A stretch of 64,000 bases of DNA from Deferribacter abyssi (GTDB lineage: Bacteria > Chrysiogenota > Deferribacteres > Deferribacterales > Deferribacteraceae), in the NCBI RefSeq assembly GCF_049472655.1, contig NZ_JAQNCS010000002.1:124001-188000 (forward strand), read 5' to 3'. The notes beneath the pieces are model-generated. The model was not told where the DNA came from and did no database searches. It saw only the letters and a list, made by a program, of their open reading frames with translations. A program made the translations under genes and the position numbers. Positions 1 to 8,521 of the stretch are shown here, in pieces. How positions within the stretch are numbered: the stretch's first letter is position 1; each line of letters opens with the position of its first letter.

Positions 1-1
1 T

Positions 2-1261
2 CTTGAAGCATTACAACTTAAAAGATTACAAAATTTAGTGGAAAGAGTTTATGCAACAGTACCCTTTTATCGGAAAAAGCTTGACGAAGCCGGTGTAAGA
101 CCTGAACAAATAAAAAGTCTTGACGACCTTAGAAGATTACCTTTTACAACAAAACAAGATTTAAGAGATAATTATCCTTTTGGACTATTTGCTGTTCCAA
201 AAGAACAGGTTGTTAGAATACATGCTTCAAGTGGCACCACAGGAAAACCGACCGTAGTTGGTTACACAAAACGTGACATAAACACCTGGGCAGAGATTAT
301 GGCAAGAACATTTCAGGCAGCAGGTGTAGGAAAAGGAGACGTCCTTCAAAATGCTTATGGTTATGGCTTATTCACAGGAGGTCTTGGTGCTCATTATGGA
401 GCAGAACTAATTGGTGCCTCAGTAATCCCTATTTCTGGTGGTAACTCTAAAAAACAGATTATGATAATGCAGGATTTTGGAACAACAGCAATTTCATGCA
501 CCCCATCTTATGCTCTCAATCTATATGAAGTGGCTGAAGAACTTGGTATAAGTTTAAAAAAATTACCTGTTAAAGTAGGTGTGTTCGGTGCTGAACCATG
601 GACAAATGAAATGAGAAAAGAAATTGAAGAAAAATGGGGAATAGATGCTATTGATATTTACGGATTAAGTGAAGTAATCGGTCCAGGAGTTGCTTTTGAG
701 TGTGTAGAAGCTAAAAACGGAATGCATATCAATGAAGATCATTTTTTAGTTGAAATTATAGATCCAGAAACGGGCGAACAACTTCCTTATGGTGAAAAAG
801 GAGAAATTGTTTTCACAACATTAACCAAGGAAGCAATCCCTCTTATCAGGTATAGAACAAGAGATATTACAAGACTCATTAAAGCACCTTGCATTTGTGG
901 AAGAACTTTTGTTCGAATGGAAAAAGTCATGGGTAGAAGTGATGATATGTTAATCATAAGAGGTGTAAATGTCTTCCCTTCACAAATCGAATCTATTTTG
1001 ATGGAAACAAAAGGTATTCTGCCTCATTATCTCATTATAGTCGATAGAGAAAATAATCTTGATACTCTGGAAATACTCGTAGAAGTTAATGAAGAATTCT
1101 TCTCTGATGAAATAAAGAAATTACAACAACTTGAAACTAGTATAGAAAAAAGCATAAAAGAAATGATAGGAATTTCTGCAAAAATAAGACTTGTAGAACC
1201 TAAAACTATAGAAAGAAGTCAGGGTAAAGCAAAAAGGGTTATTGATAAAAGAAAGATTTAA
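2..1261 (+). CDS. paaK: phenylacetate-CoA ligase family protein, 5'-truncated by window edge
   Basis: ATP-dependent aryl-acid:CoA ligase of the ANL superfamily (arylacetate + ATP + CoA to arylacetyl-CoA, AMP and PPi), cytosolic. The frame is open to the left edge. The codons before the GTG at 38 continue the family alignment with the second copy at 6173, so the true start lies upstream of the window. Visible are the AMP-binding loop SSGTTGKPTVVGYT, the YGLSEVIGPG motif, a CICGR cysteine pair and the C-terminal lysine loop QGKAKRV. It is followed after 13 bases by an ACT-domain gene and then a Liv transporter. The family assignment is secure. The substrate (phenylacetate, indoleacetate or another aryl acid) cannot be read from the sequence. 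Confidence 0.93.
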   Translation, partial: LEALQLKRLQNLVERVYATVPFYRKKLDEAGVRPEQIKSLDDLRRLPFTTKQDLRDNYPFGLFAVPKEQVVRIHASSGTTGKPTVVGYTKRDINTWAEIMARTFQAAGVGKGDVLQNAYGYGLFTGGLGAHYGAELIGASVIPISGGNSKKQIMIMQDFGTTAISCTPSYALNLYEVAEELGISLKKLPVKVGVFGAEPWTNEMRKEIEEKWGIDAIDIYGLSEVIGPGVAFECVEAKNGMHINEDHFLVEIIDPETGEQLPYGEKGEIVFTTLTKEAIPLIRYRTRDITRLIKAPCICGRTFVRMEKVMGRSDDMLIIRGVNVFPSQIESILMETKGILPHYLIIVDRENNLDTLEILVEVNEEFFSDEIKKLQQLETSIEKSIKEMIGISAKIRLVEPKTIERSQGKAKRVIDKRKI

Positions 1262-1274
1262 TCAGGAGGCAACA

Positions 1275-1706
1275 ATGAAAATTACTCAAATATCTATTTT
1301 TATAGAGAATCAATCCGGGAGGTTATGGGAAGTATGTGATCTTTTAGGAAAAAACAACATAAATATTCGCGCTCTATCATTAGCAGATACATCAGACTTT
1401 GGGATTTTAAGACTTATTGTAAATGATCCTGAAAAAGCATATAGAAAATTAAGAGAAAATGAATTCACTGTTGGAAAAACAGAAGTTATCGCTGTAGAAG
1501 TCCCTGATTCACCAGGAGGATTGGCAAAAATCTTAAAAATTTTAAAAGATAATAATATAAATGTAGAATACATGTACGCTTTTGTTGAAAGAAGTGGTGA
1601 TTGTGCAATTATGATATTTCGCTTTGATGAAACCGATAAAGCTATAGAAGCACTAAACAATAATGGCATTAAAACAATAAAGGGTGAAGAAATCTACGGT
1701 TTATAA
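1275..1706 (+). CDS. tandem ACT-domain protein
   Basis: A protein of 143 residues built of two ACT domains (about 1-70 and 71-143), small ligand-binding modules that usually sense amino acids. There is no catalytic domain. The start is ATG 1275, preceded by AGGAGG at 1264-1269; an earlier in-frame start at 1242 would overlap the ligase gene and has no such site. Stand-alone double-ACT proteins are commonly found beside phenylacetate-CoA ligase genes in anaerobes. By position it probably senses an aromatic or branched-chain amino acid for the ligase/transporter operon. That role is inference. Confidence 0.85.
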   Translation: MKITQISIFIENQSGRLWEVCDLLGKNNINIRALSLADTSDFGILRLIVNDPEKAYRKLRENEFTVGKTEVIAVEVPDSPGGLAKILKILKDNNINVEYMYAFVERSGDCAIMIFRFDETDKAIEALNNNGIKTIKGEEIYGL

Positions 1707-1726
1707 AATAAATCTAGGAGTAAGGG

Positions 1727-2851
1727 ATGAAAAAAATATTACTTATTGTTTTTTTTGCAATTTTAAGTGTTACTTCATATGCAGAAATGAAAATAGGTGC
1801 CTTATTTTCTACAAGTGGTCCTGCCTCCTTTTTGGGACTTCCTGAAAAACGAACATTGGATATGGTTGTAGAAGAAATAAATAAAAAAGGTGGCATAAAT
1901 GGAGAAAAAATAAAAATAATTTTTTATGACACCAAAGGAATAGATGGTGAGGCAAGAAAAAAGTTTATAAGACTTGCCACAAAAGATAAAGTATTAGCAG
2001 TGATAGGCCCAACCAGAAGTGGCTCTACTCTTGCCATCAAAGATCTTGCAAAAAAATACAAGCTACCTGTAATAAGTTGTGCTTCTAGTAATAGAATTAT
2101 AAATCCTTTATACAAAGAAGTATTCAAGGTTGCACCATCTGATATCCACGCAGTTGAAAAAATTTATGAATACCTTTTATCCAAAAGGTTAAAAAAAGTT
2201 GCTATAATCACTGCCCAAAGTGGATTTGGATACTCCGGTCGTGATGCTCTGCTAAAAAAAGCAAAAGAAATGAATATAAATATTGTAGCAGACGAGAAAT
2301 TTAAAGATACAGATAAAGATATGAAAAGTCAGCTATCTAAGATAGCATCAGCAAAACCTGATGCAGTGATTTGTTGGGGAGTAGGCCCTGCACCTGCAAT
2401 TGTTGCTAAAAACTTTAAAGAACTTAACATTAATGCTTTGTTAGTAATGAGCCATGGAGTTGCTTCCAAGAAATTCATAGCTTTAGCTGGTAGTGCTGCA
2501 GAAAACATCATACTGCCTGCAGGCAGATTAATTGTTGCTGATCAGTTATCAGATAAAGACCCTTTCAAAAAAATACTTTTAAAATACAAAAAAAATTATG
2601 AGACTAAATACAAAAGTGAAGTTTCCACTTTCGGTGGTCATGCGTATGATGCAATGAACATTTTAAAAATAGCTTTAGAAAATGTCGGTAAAGACAAACA
2701 TAAAATAGCTAATTCGATAGAAACCATAAAAGGATATAAAGGCACCTATGGTGAATTTAATTTCACCAAAAAAGACCATAACGGTCTAACAAAAGATGCT
2801 TTTATAATGGTTAAAATTGTAAACGGTAATTGGAAGTTAATTCATCAGTAG
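1727..2851 (+). CDS. livK: branched-chain/amide ABC transporter substrate-binding protein
   Basis: Periplasmic type I substrate-binding protein (Peripla_BP_6) of 374 residues. A signal peptide covers residues 1 to about 19 (lysines, hydrophobic core, cleavage after SYA). The mature part starts with the family pattern KIGALFSTSGPASFLG, followed by a VVEEINKKGGING segment and a GPTRSG region. A ribosome-binding site (AGGAG) precedes ATG 1727. It is the first gene of a complete Liv-type set that continues with two permeases and two ATPases, so it should deliver the ligand to them. Flanking aryl-CoA ligases suggest an aromatic or branched acid as cargo rather than only Leu/Ile/Val. The ligand is not determinable here. 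Confidence 0.92.
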   Translation: MKKILLIVFFAILSVTSYAEMKIGALFSTSGPASFLGLPEKRTLDMVVEEINKKGGINGEKIKIIFYDTKGIDGEARKKFIRLATKDKVLAVIGPTRSGSTLAIKDLAKKYKLPVISCASSNRIINPLYKEVFKVAPSDIHAVEKIYEYLLSKRLKKVAIITAQSGFGYSGRDALLKKAKEMNINIVADEKFKDTDKDMKSQLSKIASAKPDAVICWGVGPAPAIVAKNFKELNINALLVMSHGVASKKFIALAGSAAENIILPAGRLIVADQLSDKDPFKKILLKYKKNYETKYKSEVSTFGGHAYDAMNILKIALENVGKDKHKIANSIETIKGYKGTYGEFNFTKKDHNGLTKDAFIMVKIVNGNWKLIHQ

Positions 2852-2912
2852 TTAATGGCATTATTTTAAAAATGCATATATATACACAAATTGTAAGGAA
2901 ATTATAACAACT

Positions 2913-3776
2913 ATGCAATTTTTATATTCTGGTCTTACAACAGGGAGCATTTACACCCTTGTTGCAATAGGATTTAATATTATATACAATACTACTGGAA
3001 TAATCAATTTTGCTCAAGGTGAATTTGTAATGCTAGGTGGTATGTTGATATATACCGCCTTGCATTATTTAAATTTTCCTATTTACATCTCTTTTATAGT
3101 TGCTTTAGCATCATCATTTATTCTAGGAATAATTACTGAAAGATTATTCCTTAATAGTATCAAAATAAAAACTGAAATAAACCTCATAACTATAACACTG
3201 GCCCTTGCAATTATTTTGCGTGGAGCATCTATGATTATCTGGGGCAGAGATTCGTTGAAAGTTGACCCTTACATTACTGAAAAAACCATTTCTATGCCAG
3301 GAGGGGTTTTAACTACAAGTAGTCTGCTGGTTATTGTAGTCTCTATTGTTGTAGCAACTTTACTTTCTTTTTTCTTCAAGTTTACTAAATATGGAAAAGC
3401 ATTTAGAGCATGTCATAATGACCCCTATGCAGCATCAAATTGTGGTATAAGTGTTAATAAGATAAAAATGCTATCATTTGCTATTGCTGCTACCATTGGT
3501 TGCATTGCCGGAATCCTTATCACTCCTATTACATTTGTCACATATAACGACGGAATTATGACAGGTTTAAAAGGGTTTTCTGCTGCAATTTTTGGAGGGC
3601 TAGGCAGATTTTCAGGCGCCATTGTGGGCGGATTTTTTCTAGCTATAACAGAAAGTTTTTTTGCTTCTGTGTTACCTTCTGGTTATAAAGACGCTTTTGC
3701 TTTTATTATTTTGCTCATTATTTTATTTGTTTTGCCAAATGGAATATTAGGAAAAAAGAAAGCTGATAGAGTATGA
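2913..3776 (+). CDS. livH: Liv-type ABC transporter permease (LivH)
   Basis: Inner-membrane permease of 287 residues with about eight hydrophobic segments. The N-terminus has the LivH hallmark GLTTGSIYTLVAIGFNIIY followed by NFAQGEF. The cytoplasmic coupling loop is visible as FRACHNDPYAASNCGI, and the C-terminal GGLGRFSGAIVGG motif is typical. It follows livK after 61 bases, which contain AAGGAA as ribosome-binding site, and overlaps livM by four bases (ATGA), so translation is likely coupled. It forms the membrane channel with LivM. Confidence 0.93.
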   Translation: MQFLYSGLTTGSIYTLVAIGFNIIYNTTGIINFAQGEFVMLGGMLIYTALHYLNFPIYISFIVALASSFILGIITERLFLNSIKIKTEINLITITLALAIILRGASMIIWGRDSLKVDPYITEKTISMPGGVLTTSSLLVIVVSIVVATLLSFFFKFTKYGKAFRACHNDPYAASNCGISVNKIKMLSFAIAATIGCIAGILITPITFVTYNDGIMTGLKGFSAAIFGGLGRFSGAIVGGFFLAITESFFASVLPSGYKDAFAFIILLIILFVLPNGILGKKKADRV

Positions 3777-4708
3777 AACCGTTAAACAAAACGTTTTTCA
3801 TCTTTAATATAATATTAATTATAATAATCGGCTCAACAGTAAAAAACGATTATTATCTTAGTCTTATTACATATATTATGATAAATGCCATTTTAGCTTC
3901 AGGATTAAACATTTTACTTGGTTACGCAGGTATTATTTCTTTATGTCAAGCAGCTTTTTTCGGCATAGGAGCATATCTTTCAGGTATACTGACAGTACAT
4001 TACTCATTTTCCCCCTTTCTAACAGTTTTAATTGGAATTATTGTGACTTTTTCTGTAGCATTACTCGTCGGCTATCCAGCCCTAAAATTACATGGACACT
4101 ATCTGGCAATGGCAACTTTAGGTTTTGGAATGATTATCTATATTTTTGCAAACGAACTAGACATGTTTACAGGTGGTCCTTCAGGTTTGGTAGGAATTCC
4201 TTATTTTTCAGTATTCGGACTAGAATTTGATACTGAAATAAAGAATTTTATTCTGTTTGCTATACTCTATCTATTTAGTTTAATATTACTTGAACTTTTT
4301 GATAAGTCTTTCATAAGTTATGACTTTCGTTTTATCAGAGAATCAGAACACGCTTCCAGTGCTTTTGGAATTAACTTTAAGAAAGAAAAAGTTATACTAT
4401 TTGCTGTCATAGCTGCTTATTCATCCATGATAGGCTCATTCTATGCATTTTATTCCCAGTTTATAAGCCCTTCTTCTATAGGAATAAATTATTCCATTGA
4501 AATATTAGCAATGACAATAATTGGTGGATTAGGAACTACCTATGGAGGAATTATAGGAGCTATAATAATTTCATTGATACCAGAGCTTTTTGCTTCTTTT
4601 GAAGATTATGAAATAATCATATATGGTGGAATTTTAGCATTCTGTATTATATTTTTCCCTTATGGAATAGTTGGTTTTTTTAAGAGGTTAAAAATTGTTA
4701 AAAACTGA
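3773..4708 (+). CDS. livM: Liv-type ABC transporter permease (LivM)
   Basis: Second inner-membrane permease of the importer, 311 residues and strongly hydrophobic. Family features are ILASGLNILLGYAGIISL near residue 40, the LAMATLGFGMI stretch, the coupling loop IRESEHASSAFGIN, and GGLGTTYGGIIGA near the C-terminus. Its start codon overlaps the livH stop by four bases and its end overlaps livG by 14 bases. It pairs with LivH to form the translocation pore. Confidence 0.93.
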   Translation: MKPLNKTFFIFNIILIIIIGSTVKNDYYLSLITYIMINAILASGLNILLGYAGIISLCQAAFFGIGAYLSGILTVHYSFSPFLTVLIGIIVTFSVALLVGYPALKLHGHYLAMATLGFGMIIYIFANELDMFTGGPSGLVGIPYFSVFGLEFDTEIKNFILFAILYLFSLILLELFDKSFISYDFRFIRESEHASSAFGINFKKEKVILFAVIAAYSSMIGSFYAFYSQFISPSSIGINYSIEILAMTIIGGLGTTYGGIIGAIIISLIPELFASFEDYEIIIYGGILAFCIIFFPYGIVGFFKRLKIVKN

Positions 4709-5450
4709 ACATATTTGCGTAAATTTTGGTGGAATTAAAGCACTAGTAGATGTAAATATTAATGTAAAACCAGGAAATATAGTTGCATTAATTGGACCAA
4801 ATGGTGCCGGTAAAACCACTTTATTTAACGTTATTACTGGTTTCATAACCAAATACAGTGGAAAAGTTTTCTTTAAAAATGAAAATATATCTTATAAACC
4901 TCCCAATGTTATTTACCAAAAAGGAATTTCTAGAACATTTCAAAATCTTAAAATTATTAATGAAGTAACGATAAAGGATAATTTAATTTTAGGACTGTTG
5001 AAAAAAAAGATAAAAAAATATTACTTCAAAAACTTTTTTCGTTTTGATAAAAAATTTAGAAAAGAAATCGAACAAACATTAGATTATACTCTTGAGCTTT
5101 TTGGAATTTCTGAATGGAAAGATAAGACTCCTGATGAAGCTCCTTATGGCGTGCTCAAATACCTTGAATTAGCAAGAAGCTATCTGTCTTCACCAGCTCT
5201 ACTGTTACTAGATGAGCCTGCTGCAGGTTTAAACAATTTTGAAAAAGAAAAAATGATAGAGCTCATTAAGAAGCTTAAGAACGAAGGAATCACCATATTA
5301 ATGGTAGAACATGACATGAACTTCATCTCAAGTCTTGCGGACAAAGTATACTGTTTAAATTTTGGGAAAATTATTGCTGAGGGTTCATATATTGAAATCA
5401 GAAACAATCCTGAGGTTTTGAAGGCTTACCTTGGAGATGAAGATGCTTAG
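4695..5450 (+). CDS. livG: Liv-type ABC transporter ATP-binding protein (LivG)
   Basis: Cytosolic ATPase of 251 residues that powers the importer. It has Walker A GPNGAGKTT (about 33-41), Q-loop region SRTFQNL, Walker B LLLLDEPAAGLN and H-loop MVEHDM. The signature region reads APYGVLKYLELARS, whereas LivG proteins normally carry a glutamine-rich PYGQQRRLEIAR-like segment, so this motif is unusual. The start is a TTG at 4695 preceded by AAGAGG; no better start exists without losing the conserved N-terminus. It overlaps livM at its start and livF at its end. Confidence 0.92.
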   Translation: MLKTEHICVNFGGIKALVDVNINVKPGNIVALIGPNGAGKTTLFNVITGFITKYSGKVFFKNENISYKPPNVIYQKGISRTFQNLKIINEVTIKDNLILGLLKKKIKKYYFKNFFRFDKKFRKEIEQTLDYTLELFGISEWKDKTPDEAPYGVLKYLELARSYLSSPALLLLDEPAAGLNNFEKEKMIELIKKLKNEGITILMVEHDMNFISSLADKVYCLNFGKIIAEGSYIEIRNNPEVLKAYLGDEDA

Positions 5451-6171
5451 AGTTACTTCATTAACCTCATATTATGGGAAAATTAAAGCTTTAAAAAATG
5501 TTTCAATACATATTAAACCTAAAGAGTTTGTATCACTAATAGGTTCAAACGGAGCCGGTAAAACCACACTTTTAAATTCTATAATGGGACATATCCAAAA
5601 AAAAGAAGGGGAAATATATTTCAACAGTAAAAACATAACAAATTTAAAACATGAAAAAATAGTACATCTAGGCATCGGTTTTGTACCTGAAGGTCGAAGG
5701 ATTTTTACAGATATGACCGTAGAAGAAAATCTTGAGATGGGGGCTTTTACCATAAAAAACAAAAATAAAATTACTGAAAATTTAGAATTCCTCTTCAACA
5801 TCTTTCCTATTCTAAAGGAAAGAAGAAAGCAACAGGCCGGAATGCTTTCGGGTGGTGAACAACAAATGCTTGCCATCTCAAGAGCGTTGATGTCTAGCCC
5901 CAAAATATTACTCATGGATGAACCATCTATGGGACTTGCTCCTAAAGTAATAACTGAACTTTACGAAAAGTTATCTTTTTTAAAAAACTCCGGGCTTACA
6001 ATTTTCCTTGTGGAACAAAATGCCAAAATTGCTTTAAAATATTCTGACAGAAGTTATGTCCTTGAAAACGGAAGAATTATTTTACAAGGAAAAAGTAATG
6101 AATTATTGAATGACAATGAACTTTTAAGAGCTTATTTAGGTAAAGAATACAAAGAGAAGTGGGAGAGATAA
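5443..6171 (+). CDS. livF: Liv-type ABC transporter ATP-binding protein (LivF)
   Basis: Second ATPase of the importer, 242 residues. Motifs are Walker A GSNGAGKTT, signature LSGGEQQMLAISRAL, Walker B ILLMDEPSMGLAP and H-loop LVEQNA. I chose ATG 5443 because it gives the usual family N-terminus (MLRV) and is preceded by TTGGAG at 5431-5436 with six-base spacing; TTG 5431 and ATG 5437 in the same frame are less likely. The start overlaps the end of livG by eight bases. The canonical signature here contrasts with the altered one in LivG. Confidence 0.92.
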   Translation: MLRVTSLTSYYGKIKALKNVSIHIKPKEFVSLIGSNGAGKTTLLNSIMGHIQKKEGEIYFNSKNITNLKHEKIVHLGIGFVPEGRRIFTDMTVEENLEMGAFTIKNKNKITENLEFLFNIFPILKERRKQQAGMLSGGEQQMLAISRALMSSPKILLMDEPSMGLAPKVITELYEKLSFLKNSGLTIFLVEQNAKIALKYSDRSYVLENGRIILQGKSNELLNDNELLRAYLGKEYKEKWER

Positions 6172-6172
6172 T

Positions 6173-7474
6173 ATGAGAATGTGGCAAATGAGCGAAGAAA
6201 CCATCTCTTTATCTGAGTTAAAACAACTTCAATTAGAGAGACTTCAATCCACACTAAACAGAGTTTATAATAATGTAGAATTTTATAATAAAGTATTTAA
6301 TAAGTATAATATAACACCTGATGATATTAAATCTCTTGAAGATATCAAAAAACTACCTTTTACCACAAAACAAGATTTAAGAGACAATTACCCTTATGGA
6401 ATGTTTGCCGTACCACTAAAAGATATTGTTAGAATTCACTCATCAAGCGGAACAACTGGTAAACCTACTGTAGTAGGCTACACAAAAAGGGATCTTGAAA
6501 CCTGGAAAAATCTTGTAGCAAGAATCATGGTAGCAGGGGGAGTTTCAAAAGAAGACATAGTTCATATCGCCTTTACTTATGGCCTTTTCACAGGTGGGTT
6601 TGGTTTACATTATGGAGCAGAACATATTGGAGCAAGTGTTATCCCCGTATCAAGTGGAAATACTAGAAGGCAAATAATGATAATGCAAGATTATAGAAGC
6701 ACTGTTTTAATCTGCACCCCTTCCTACGCATTGCATATAGCCGAAACATTAGAATCAATGGAAATATCTAAAAACGATTTGCATTTAAAATATGGTCTTT
6801 TAGGTAGTGAACCATGGGGTGAAAAAATAAGAAATGAAATCGAAGCAAAATTAGGTATAATTGCTACAGATAATTACGGACTTAGTGAAATAATAGGTCC
6901 AGGTGTCTCTGGTGAGTGTCTTTATAAAAACGGATTACACATAAATGAAGACCATTTTTATGTAGAAGTTATCGATCCAGATACTGGAGAAGTATTACCT
7001 GAAGGAGAGAAAGGAGAACTTGTCATCACCACTCTTACAAAAGAAGCAATGCCTTTAATTAGATACAGAACAAGAGATATTACAAGAATTTACAGAGATA
7101 ATTGCAAGTGCGGAAGAACTTTCATCAAAATGGAAAAACCTTCTGGTAGAACAGATGATATGATTATAGTAAATGGTGTAAATATTTTTCCATCACAGGT
7201 TGAAGAGGCCTTAAAAGAAATAGAACACACTACTCCTCATTTCATGATATATGTTAAGAAGAAAGGTGCTCTGGATATGATGGAAATACATCTAGAAGTT
7301 TCTGAAAATCTGTTTTTTGATGAGATGAAACGACAAAAAGAAATTCTTGATCAGATAACTGACAGGCTTTTTAATTATCTTGGTATTAAACCAAAGGTAA
7401 AACTTGTAGAACCAAAATCATTAGAACGCTTTGAGGGAAAAGCAAAACGAGTGGTTGATGAAAGGCATCAGTAA
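6173..7474 (+). CDS. paaK: phenylacetate-CoA ligase family protein, second copy
   Basis: Complete 433-residue aryl-CoA ligase, paralogous to the gene cut by the left edge. Motifs in order are SSGTTGKPTVVGYT (about 100), YGLSEIIGPG (about 238), CKCGRTF (about 317) and the C-terminal lysine loop EGKAKRVV. The ATG at 6173 follows GGGAGAG and begins one base after the livF stop. The two copies share long stretches but differ enough to suggest different substrates or kinetics, as known for the two PaaK isoforms of some aerobes. The operon as a whole (ligase, ACT, LivKHMGF, ligase) implies import followed by CoA activation. Confidence 0.95.
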   Translation: MRMWQMSEETISLSELKQLQLERLQSTLNRVYNNVEFYNKVFNKYNITPDDIKSLEDIKKLPFTTKQDLRDNYPYGMFAVPLKDIVRIHSSSGTTGKPTVVGYTKRDLETWKNLVARIMVAGGVSKEDIVHIAFTYGLFTGGFGLHYGAEHIGASVIPVSSGNTRRQIMIMQDYRSTVLICTPSYALHIAETLESMEISKNDLHLKYGLLGSEPWGEKIRNEIEAKLGIIATDNYGLSEIIGPGVSGECLYKNGLHINEDHFYVEVIDPDTGEVLPEGEKGELVITTLTKEAMPLIRYRTRDITRIYRDNCKCGRTFIKMEKPSGRTDDMIIVNGVNIFPSQVEEALKEIEHTTPHFMIYVKKKGALDMMEIHLEVSENLFFDEMKRQKEILDQITDRLFNYLGIKPKVKLVEPKSLERFEGKAKRVVDERHQ

Positions 7475-7534
7475 TAATACATTTTGAGTTATTTAATAAT
7501 TGATTTTTCTCAACAATTCAATAAAATCTACTGG

Positions 7535-8410
7535 ATGCTGAACAAAGAAATTAAAGGCTCCATTTTTATCTTAATTGCAGCAATGCTGTGGGGAACAACG
7601 GGCACAGCACAAGGACTTGCCCCTGAGAATGCATCATCAGCAGTAATTGGAACTTTAAGAATCCTTATTGGTGGTTTAGCTCTAATGCTGATAGCAATCT
7701 TAAAAAGAGAATTCAAAGATTCTTCTCCATGGCCTAGGCTTCTCACATTTACTGGCATGATAGGAGTGGCTTTATATCAAATAACTTTTTTTTATGGTGT
7801 TAAACTTGCTGGTGTCGCTGTGGGAACTGTAGTAGGTATAGGGAGTGCACCCATTTCTGCGGGTATTTTATCCATATTATTTTTGAAAGAAAAAATTCAT
7901 AAAAAATGGCTCATCAGCACTATCCTCGCATTATTAGGATTATTCTTTATAAGCTTTGGTGGAAAAAAATATGATTTAAACTTTAACTTATTTGGTATAC
8001 TACTAGCATTAATGGCAGGCTTTTCTTATTCTTTTTACACTATGATCAGTAAAAAACTTATTATAAAGCATACTGTGGACTCAGTTATGGCAGTATTATT
8101 TTTAGGTGGGGCAATTCTGCTCAGTCCCATTCTTTTTATTTATGATAATAGTTGGATTTTTACTCTCAGAGGAATTGCCGTTTCTCTTCATTTAGGATTA
8201 TTCGCAACAGCTATCTCTTATATGTTTTTTATAAGAGGTTTAAAATTTGTAAAAGTCTCTACTACAGCAACATTGTCTCTTATGGAGCCATTAACAGCAA
8301 CAATTTTAGGCATTACTATCCTTAAAGAAAAACCTAACTTTTATTCTATAATAGGTATTACTTTTATTTTCATTGGTATTTTTTTATTAACTTTCAACAA
8401 AAACAATTAA
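7535..8410 (+). CDS. EamA/DMT-family transporter
   Basis: Membrane protein of 291 residues with about ten hydrophobic helices in two EamA repeats, the drug/metabolite transporter superfamily (for example RhaT/YdcZ-like exporters). The first repeat starts IFILIAAMLWGTTG and the second GILLALMAGFSYSFYT. ATG 7535 is the most likely start because helix 1 begins directly after it; an in-frame TTG at 7484 adds 17 residues unlike the family. No strong ribosome-binding site is visible. It lies 60 bases after the second ligase and may be in the same transcript. Substrate unknown; metabolite export is inference. Confidence 0.85.
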   Translation: MLNKEIKGSIFILIAAMLWGTTGTAQGLAPENASSAVIGTLRILIGGLALMLIAILKREFKDSSPWPRLLTFTGMIGVALYQITFFYGVKLAGVAVGTVVGIGSAPISAGILSILFLKEKIHKKWLISTILALLGLFFISFGGKKYDLNFNLFGILLALMAGFSYSFYTMISKKLIIKHTVDSVMAVLFLGGAILLSPILFIYDNSWIFTLRGIAVSLHLGLFATAISYMFFIRGLKFVKVSTTATLSLMEPLTATILGITILKEKPNFYSIIGITFIFIGIFLLTFNKNN

Positions 8411-8486
8411 AAAACTAAATAAAAACCTTAACATTAAACTTTAATTTTTTAGCTCAAATTCCCCATTCAAAATTCAGTATATCTTC

Positions 8487-8515
8487 TTTACACATCATTT
8501 ACCCTATGTTATCAT
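8487..8515 (+). promoter_or_regulatory. sigma-70-type promoter, predicted leaderless start
   Basis: A -35 TTTACA (8487-8492), 17-base spacer and -10 TATCAT (8510-8515) end six bases before ATG 8522, so the transcript would begin at or next to the start codon. No Shine-Dalgarno sequence is present upstream of that ATG. Confidence 0.55.
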
Positions 8516-8520
8516 AACAT
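8506..8520. promoter_or_regulatory. 15-bp perfect palindrome over the -10 element
   Basis: ATGTTATCATAACAT is a perfect palindrome with a central C, overlapping the predicted -10 hexamer and ending one base before the start codon. It is a plausible operator for a dimeric regulator, but the sequence is AT-rich and chance occurrence cannot be excluded. Confidence 0.35.
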
Positions 8521-8521
8521 T

